The position numbers and the translations under genes are program-made. 11,134 nt of DNA from Rhodospirillales bacterium (GTDB lineage Bacteria; Pseudomonadota; Alphaproteobacteria; Rhodospirillales; Magnetospirillaceae), in the NCBI GenBank assembly GCA_030040955.1, contig JASHSH010000134.1:1-11134 (forward strand), in the 5' to 3' direction. Shown here one piece after another: positions 7,927 to 11,134 of the stretch. How positions within the stretch are numbered: position 1 is the first letter of the stretch; the number at the start of each line of letters is the position of its first letter. The notes below the pieces were generated by a model that did no database searches, was not told where the DNA came from, and was given only the letters and a program-made list of their open reading frames with translations.

Positions 7927-9243
7927 GGGGGACCAGGCTGGATCGGAGCCATCCTGCGGAGTCACAAGTTGGCGTTCGTTGTATCCCGTGAGGTCGATAC
8001 TGTAAAGCTTCACGGAACCGCCCCGGCTATTGGGATCGTTGGGGTTTTGCCGGAAGTAGGCGAGGACGCGCCCGTTCGGCGCCCAGGTCGGACCTTCCAC
8101 CAGGAAACCCTCGGCGAGCAGGCGCTCGCCCGACCCGTCCGGATGCATGACTCCGATGTAGAATTCGCCTCCTTTCAATTTGGTGAAAGCGATCAGATCG
8201 CCGCGCGGCGACCATACCGGCGTCGCATAGCGGCCATCGCCGAAGCTGATGCGTTGCTGATTCGATCCGTCTGCGTTCGCGACGTAGATCTGCTGGCTGC
8301 CGGAACGGTCGGATTCGAAGGTCAGCTTGCCGCCGTCCGGCGAATAGCAGGGCGCCGTGTCGATCGCCGGATCGTCGGTGAGCCGCGTGCTCTTGCGCGT
8401 GCGCAGGTCGAGCTCGTAGAGGCTGGTGATGCCGTTCAGCGCCAGGCTCATCACCACCTTGTTGCTGTCGGGCGAGAAGCGCGGCGCGAAGGTCATGCCG
8501 GGGAAGTCGCCGAGCAGCTCGCGCCGGCCGCTGTCGAGGTGGAGCACATAGACGCGCGGCGTGTCGTGAAAGAACGACATGTAGGTGATCTCGCGCTGGT
8601 TCGGCGAGAAGCGCGGCGTGAGCACGAGATCGGAGCCATCGGTCAGGTAGCGATGGTTCTCGCCATCCTGGTCCATGATGGCGAGGCGCTTGATTCGGCG
8701 CTGCGCGGGCCCGCTCTCCGACACATAGACGATCTGCGTGTCGAAATAGCCTTCCTCGCCAGTGATGCGCTTATAGACGGCGTCCGCGATCAGATGCGCG
8801 ACGCGCCGCCATCCGGCCGGCGCCGAATTGAAGGCCAGCCCCACCATCTGGGTCTCGGCGTAGACGTCCCACAGGCGGAACTCGACGCGCAGATGCCCGT
8901 CCTGCGCGATCTCGGCGCTGCCCTGCACGAGCGCCTGCGCGTTGATCGCCTTCCAGTCGGCGAAGCGCACGCCCTGGCGCAGCGAATCGGGTGTCTGGAT
9001 GAACGCCTTGGGATCGACCGGCTTGAACAGGCCCGAACGCTCGAGGTCGGCGGAGACGACTTGCGAAATCTGCCGTCCGGTCTGCTGCTCGGGTTCGGCC
9101 ACGCCGGCGAAATCGGTGATCGCGATCGGCAGCGGCTGGACGTTGGGATGGTTGATGTCGATCACGAGATCGGCCGCCGCCGGCGGCGCGGCCAGCGGCA
9201 TCAGGGCGACAACGACAAGGGACAGCAGGAGGTTTCTGGTCAT
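7915..9243 (-). CDS. tolB: Tol-Pal periplasmic beta-propeller protein TolB
   Basis: TolB is a soluble periplasmic protein that binds Pal through its propeller and is pulled off by TolA when the motor is energised. The 442-residue form has a Sec signal peptide (about 1-24, ending PPAAA), an N-terminal alpha/beta domain (~27-165) and a C-terminal six-bladed propeller. The blades show as PD40-type strands: LTPRFSPNQREITYMS (208-223), FAPRFSPDSNKVVMS (252-266), TAPCYSPDGGKLTFES (296-311), ATPVWSPRGDLIAF (340-353), EGPTWAPNGRVLAYF (383-397) and DPAWSP near the end. The open frame runs further upstream to 9498, but those 85 codons lie inside tolA and encode no signal peptide. The ATG at 9243 forms an ATGA overlap with the tolA stop and has GAGGAA at 9253-9258, so it is the start. 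Strong translational coupling to tolA is expected. The gene is intact. Confidence 0.97.
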   Translation of the reverse strand: MTRNLLLSLVVVALMPLAAPPAAADLVIDINHPNVQPLPIAITDFAGVAEPEQQTGRQISQVVSADLERSGLFKPVDPKAFIQTPDSLRQGVRFADWKAINAQALVQGSAEIAQDGHLRVEFRLWDVYAETQMVGLAFNSAPAGWRRVAHLIADAVYKRITGEEGYFDTQIVYVSESGPAQRRIKRLAIMDQDGENHRYLTDGSDLVLTPRFSPNQREITYMSFFHDTPRVYVLHLDSGRRELLGDFPGMTFAPRFSPDSNKVVMSLALNGITSLYELDLRTRKSTRLTDDPAIDTAPCYSPDGGKLTFESDRSGSQQIYVANADGSNQQRISFGDGRYATPVWSPRGDLIAFTKLKGGEFYIGVMHPDGSGERLLAEGFLVEGPTWAPNGRVLAYFRQNPNDPNSRGGSVKLYSIDLTGYNERQLVTPQDGSDPAWSPLIP

Positions 9244-10226
9244 CGCACGGCGTTCCTCGGGTCGAAGCGGAATGTGAAGTCCTTGAACATCTCGTACTTG
9301 CCCGGCGGCAGCTGCAAGGGCGAGGCGGCAAGGACCGCCCGCCGCGCGCTGTCGGCGGCCGAGCGATAGAAGCTGTCGGTCGAATAGCGCGGGTTGTCGA
9401 CGATATCGGCCTCGCTCACCGTCCCATCGGGCTGCAACAACACATGCACTTGCACGATCAGGCTGCCCGCGTCGCGCGCGCCGATGTCGAAGTTCCACCG
9501 GCGCTCGATCTGGCTGCGCACGAAGTCGATGTCGGATGCGCTCGGCTGAAGCGAGGATAGCGGCGCCGGCGTCGCCGCCGTCACCTGCTGAGGTTGCGGC
9601 GTCGGCGTCTTCTGCTCCATCTGCGCGATGGTCTTCTCCAGGTCCTTCAGCGAATCGGGCTGGGGCGCCGGCGGCTTGGGCGCCTGCTTCATCTTGTCGA
9701 GCGTCTTCAGCAAGGAGTCGTAGTCGTCGGGGGGCGGCGGCGGCTTCTTCTGCGGCTTCGCCTCGGCGATCTGGTTCTGTGGCGGCTTCGGCTCCTCCTT
9801 GGGCGGCTCGGGCTTTTTCACCGGCTCGGGAACGGCGAGCTTCGGCGGCTCGGGCGGAGGAGGTGGCGGCGGAGGCGGAGGCGGTGCCGCCTTTGGCGGC
9901 TCTGGCTTCGGCGGTTCGGGCTTGGGCGGCTGGACCTCGGCCTTGGGCGGCTCGGGCTTCGGCTCCTCCTTCGGGGGCGGAGGCTGCTCGGCCTTTGGCG
10001 GCGGGGCCGCCGTGGTCTCGCCGAGCGGCACCAGATCCACCGGCACCGATTCATCGAGCGGGGGCTCGGTCGGCGGCAAGAACGGCAGGCCGAAGATCAC
10101 CAGCGCGGCGACCAGCAAATGCAGCGCGATCGAAAACGCCAGCCCGGCGCGCGGACGTTCGGGTGGTCGCCGAAATCCGTGCAGATCGACGGGAGCGGTG
10201 GTCGCGGTGCGTGCGCTGGCGGCCAT
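9240..10226 (-). CDS. tolA: Tol-Pal inner-membrane tether TolA, proline-rich
   Basis: TolA links the TolQ-TolR motor across the periplasm to TolB-Pal. The 328-residue protein has a cytoplasmic N-terminus and one membrane segment (~28-51). That segment contains Ser32-x3-His36, the start of the S-H motif by which TolA and TonB contact TolQ or ExbB. A periplasmic linker rich in Pro, Lys and Glu (~74-167) follows, then two short charged helices (~168-182 and ~191-206), and a C-terminal TonB-like alpha/beta domain (~230-325; RRWNFDIG, VQVHVLLQPDGTVSEADIV). The linker contains 11 consecutive prolines (115-125). The usual long Ala/Lys helix of E. coli TolA domain II is absent. Sequence alone would also allow a TonB name, but position between tolR and tolB settles it as TolA. 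The ATG at 10226 is 2 bases after the tolR stop, with no clear Shine-Dalgarno, so coupling is likely. Confidence 0.93.
   Translation of the reverse strand: MAASARTATTAPVDLHGFRRPPERPRAGLAFSIALHLLVAALVIFGLPFLPPTEPPLDESVPVDLVPLGETTAAPPPKAEQPPPPKEEPKPEPPKAEVQPPKPEPPKPEPPKAAPPPPPPPPPPPEPPKLAVPEPVKKPEPPKEEPKPPQNQIAEAKPQKKPPPPPDDYDSLLKTLDKMKQAPKPPAPQPDSLKDLEKTIAQMEQKTPTPQPQQVTAATPAPLSSLQPSASDIDFVRSQIERRWNFDIGARDAGSLIVQVHVLLQPDGTVSEADIVDNPRYSTDSFYRSAADSARRAVLAASPLQLPPGKYEMFKDFTFRFDPRNAVR
9726..10007 (-). repeat. Low-complexity Pro/Lys/Glu-coding repeat in tolA
   Basis: This stretch encodes residues ~74-167 of TolA, made of degenerate PPKPEP, PPKEEPKP and PPKAE units. At DNA level it appears on the plus strand as imperfect repeats of GGCGGCTCGGGCTT-like units. 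Bases 9852-9884 encode 11 prolines using four different proline codons. The codon mixing argues for selection on the amino acids rather than recent slippage. Confidence 0.75.
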
Positions 10227-10228
10227 GG

Positions 10229-10681
10229 TCAGCGGGAGGACTTACTGGAACCTTGTGGCGGTTTGGTGACGAGCGCGACATGGGTGAGGCCCGCCGCGCT
10301 CAGGTTGCCCATCACCTCCATGACGCGGCCGTAATCGACCGTGGCGTCGCCGCGCACGAAGATTCGCTGATCGGGCTTGGCCGACATCACCGCCTTCAGC
10401 TTGGGCGCGAGCTGGTCCAGCTCGACCTTGGTGTCCTGGAGCCAGACGCTGCCGTCGGACTTGATCGTCACGCTGAGCGGCTGGTCCTCACCCTGCAACG
10501 GCTTGGCCTGGCTCGCCGGCAGGTCGACCGGCACCCCGGCGGTGAGCAGCGGCGCGGTGACCATGAAGATCACCAACAGCACCAGCATCACGTCGACCAT
10601 CGGGGTCACGTTGATGCCGGAGATCGGCGTGAACCTTCGCTTGCGGCTCCGCCTGCCGCCGCCGGTCGCCGCGAGCGCCAT
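10229..10681 (-). CDS. tolR: Tol-Pal motor protein TolR
   Basis: TolR is the ExbD-family part of the proton channel that, with TolQ, drives TolA. It is complete at 150 residues. A basic cytoplasmic N-terminus (RRSRKRRF, 10-17) precedes the single membrane segment (~25-47; INVTPMVDVMLVLLVIFMVT). Asp30 in that segment is the conserved proton-path residue (Asp23 of E. coli TolR). A periplasmic ExbD-fold domain (~62-140) contains RGDATVDYGRVMEVM, and a short Ser-rich tail follows. The ATG at 10681 has an AAGGAG Shine-Dalgarno 6 bases upstream inside the end of tolQ. It lies 3 bases after tolQ and 2 bases before tolA, so the three are one coupled operon. No irregularity is seen. Confidence 0.97.
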   Translation of the reverse strand: MALAATGGGRRSRKRRFTPISGINVTPMVDVMLVLLVIFMVTAPLLTAGVPVDLPASQAKPLQGEDQPLSVTIKSDGSVWLQDTKVELDQLAPKLKAVMSAKPDQRIFVRGDATVDYGRVMEVMGNLSAAGLTHVALVTKPPQGSSKSSR

Positions 10682-10684
10682 CGG

Positions 10685-11134
10685 CTACTCCTTCTCCTCG
10701 AGCTGACGCGAGAGGATCGCGCCGAACTCGCCGGCGAAGGCTTCCAACCGCGCGGCGTAGCGGTCGATGTCGGTCGATAGCTTGTTGTAGGCGAGCACCG
10801 CCGGAATGGCCGCGACCAGGCCCAGGGCGGTCGCGAATAGCGCCTCGGCGATGCCGGGCGCGACCACGGCGAGGCTGGTGTTCTTCGAGGCGCCGATATT
10901 GTGGAAACTGTTCATGATGCCCCACACGGTGCCGAACAGGCCGATGAAGGGCGCGGTCGAGCCGACCGAGGCGAGGAAGCCCATGCGTGCCTCGAGCTGC
11001 TCCATCTCGCGCCCGAGCGTGACCTGCATCACCCGGTCCATCCGTCGCGCCAGCCCGATGCGGCCCAGATCGCGGTCGGCCAGGCCCTTTGCCGTGGCGC
11101 GCCGCCATTCGCGCATCGCGGCGACGAAGATCGA
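10685..11134 (-). CDS. tolQ: Tol-Pal motor protein TolQ, 3' part (cut by window edge)
   Basis: TolQ is the MotA/TolQ/ExbB-family membrane subunit that surrounds TolR and passes protons. The last 149 residues are visible; the frame is open to base 11134, so the start lies outside the window and the methionine at 11116 is internal. The fragment begins in the cytoplasmic loop (VAAMREWRRATAKG). It then shows the second membrane segment with GFLASVGSTAPFIGLFGTVWG (52-72 of the fragment) and the third with VAPGIAEALFATALGLVAAIPAVLAYN (91-117). The conserved threonines facing the channel are in GSTAP and FATALG. Full TolQ is usually ~230 residues, so about 80 are missing. The stop is 3 bases before tolR. 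The genes before it (often ybgC and ruv genes) are not visible. Confidence 0.97.
   Translation of the reverse strand, partial: SIFVAAMREWRRATAKGLADRDLGRIGLARRMDRVMQVTLGREMEQLEARMGFLASVGSTAPFIGLFGTVWGIMNSFHNIGASKNTSLAVVAPGIAEALFATALGLVAAIPAVLAYNKLSTDIDRYAARLEAFAGEFGAILSRQLEEKE
10688..10693 (-). promoter_or_regulatory. Shine-Dalgarno of tolR inside tolQ
   Basis: AAGGAG on the minus strand lies 6 bases before the tolR ATG and is part of the final Glu-Lys-Glu codons of tolQ. It fixes the tolR start at 10681. Confidence 0.7.

Noticed and set aside
7867..9369. Plus-strand open frame of 500 codons opposite tolB
   Set aside because: It is the mirror of tolB codon usage, has no signal or domain, and no plausible ribosome site; tolB on the other strand is unambiguous.
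9244..9498. Longer tolB start using codons upstream of 9243
   Set aside because: The extra 85 codons overlap tolA and would bury the signal peptide inside the protein; the ATGA overlap start is far better.
9240..10226. Naming the proline-rich protein TonB
   Set aside because: The domain plan resembles TonB, but its position between tolR and tolB with near-zero spacing identifies it as TolA.
9799..10269. Glycine/serine-rich plus-strand frame opposite tolA
   Set aside because: The glycine runs are simply the reverse complement of the proline codons of the TolA linker.

Overview
The window is a compact, GC-rich chromosomal segment in which all eleven genes lie on the minus strand, so transcription runs from the right end to the left end. 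Gene content and order (tolQ-tolR-tolA-tolB-pal-cpoB, then tilS-ftsH-folP-glmM-thiD) fit an alphaproteobacterium. Supporting signs are the Pro-rich TolA, the Ala/Pro linkers in Pal and CpoB, and the run tilS-ftsH-folP-glmM directly after the Tol-Pal genes. I cannot name the genus. No mobile element, CRISPR array, tRNA or rRNA was seen, and no gap between genes reaches 300 bases.

Right part (11134 to about 7106): the Tol-Pal envelope machine. TolQ (3' part only), TolR and TolA form the proton-driven inner-membrane motor. TolB is the periplasmic propeller, Pal the peptidoglycan-binding outer-membrane lipoprotein, and CpoB the coiled-coil/TPR periplasmic partner. tolQ-tolR-tolA-tolB are spaced by 3 and 2 bases and a 4-base ATGA overlap, so they are almost certainly co-transcribed and translationally coupled. 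pal is set apart: a good sigma70-like promoter overlaps the end of tolB, and an intrinsic terminator follows pal. pal therefore looks like its own transcription unit, and cpoB must start afresh or live on read-through.

Left part (7105 to 1): cpoB, tilS (tRNA-Ile lysidine synthetase), ftsH (membrane AAA+ protease), folP (dihydropteroate synthase), glmM (phosphoglucosamine mutase for UDP-GlcNAc synthesis) and the 5' part of thiD (HMP/HMP-P kinase for thiamine synthesis). Spacings of 34, 58, 63, 9 and 6 bases suggest one or two operons, with a possible internal promoter before ftsH.

The most notable observation is that the folP product reads like the Sul1/Sul2 class of sulfonamide-insensitive dihydropteroate synthases rather than the ordinary E. 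coli type. It sits in an ordinary chromosomal setting directly upstream of glmM. Mobile sul2 elements are known to carry a glmM fragment beside sul2, so this locus looks like a relative of the chromosomal source of those resistance genes. No wholly undescribed multi-gene system was found.
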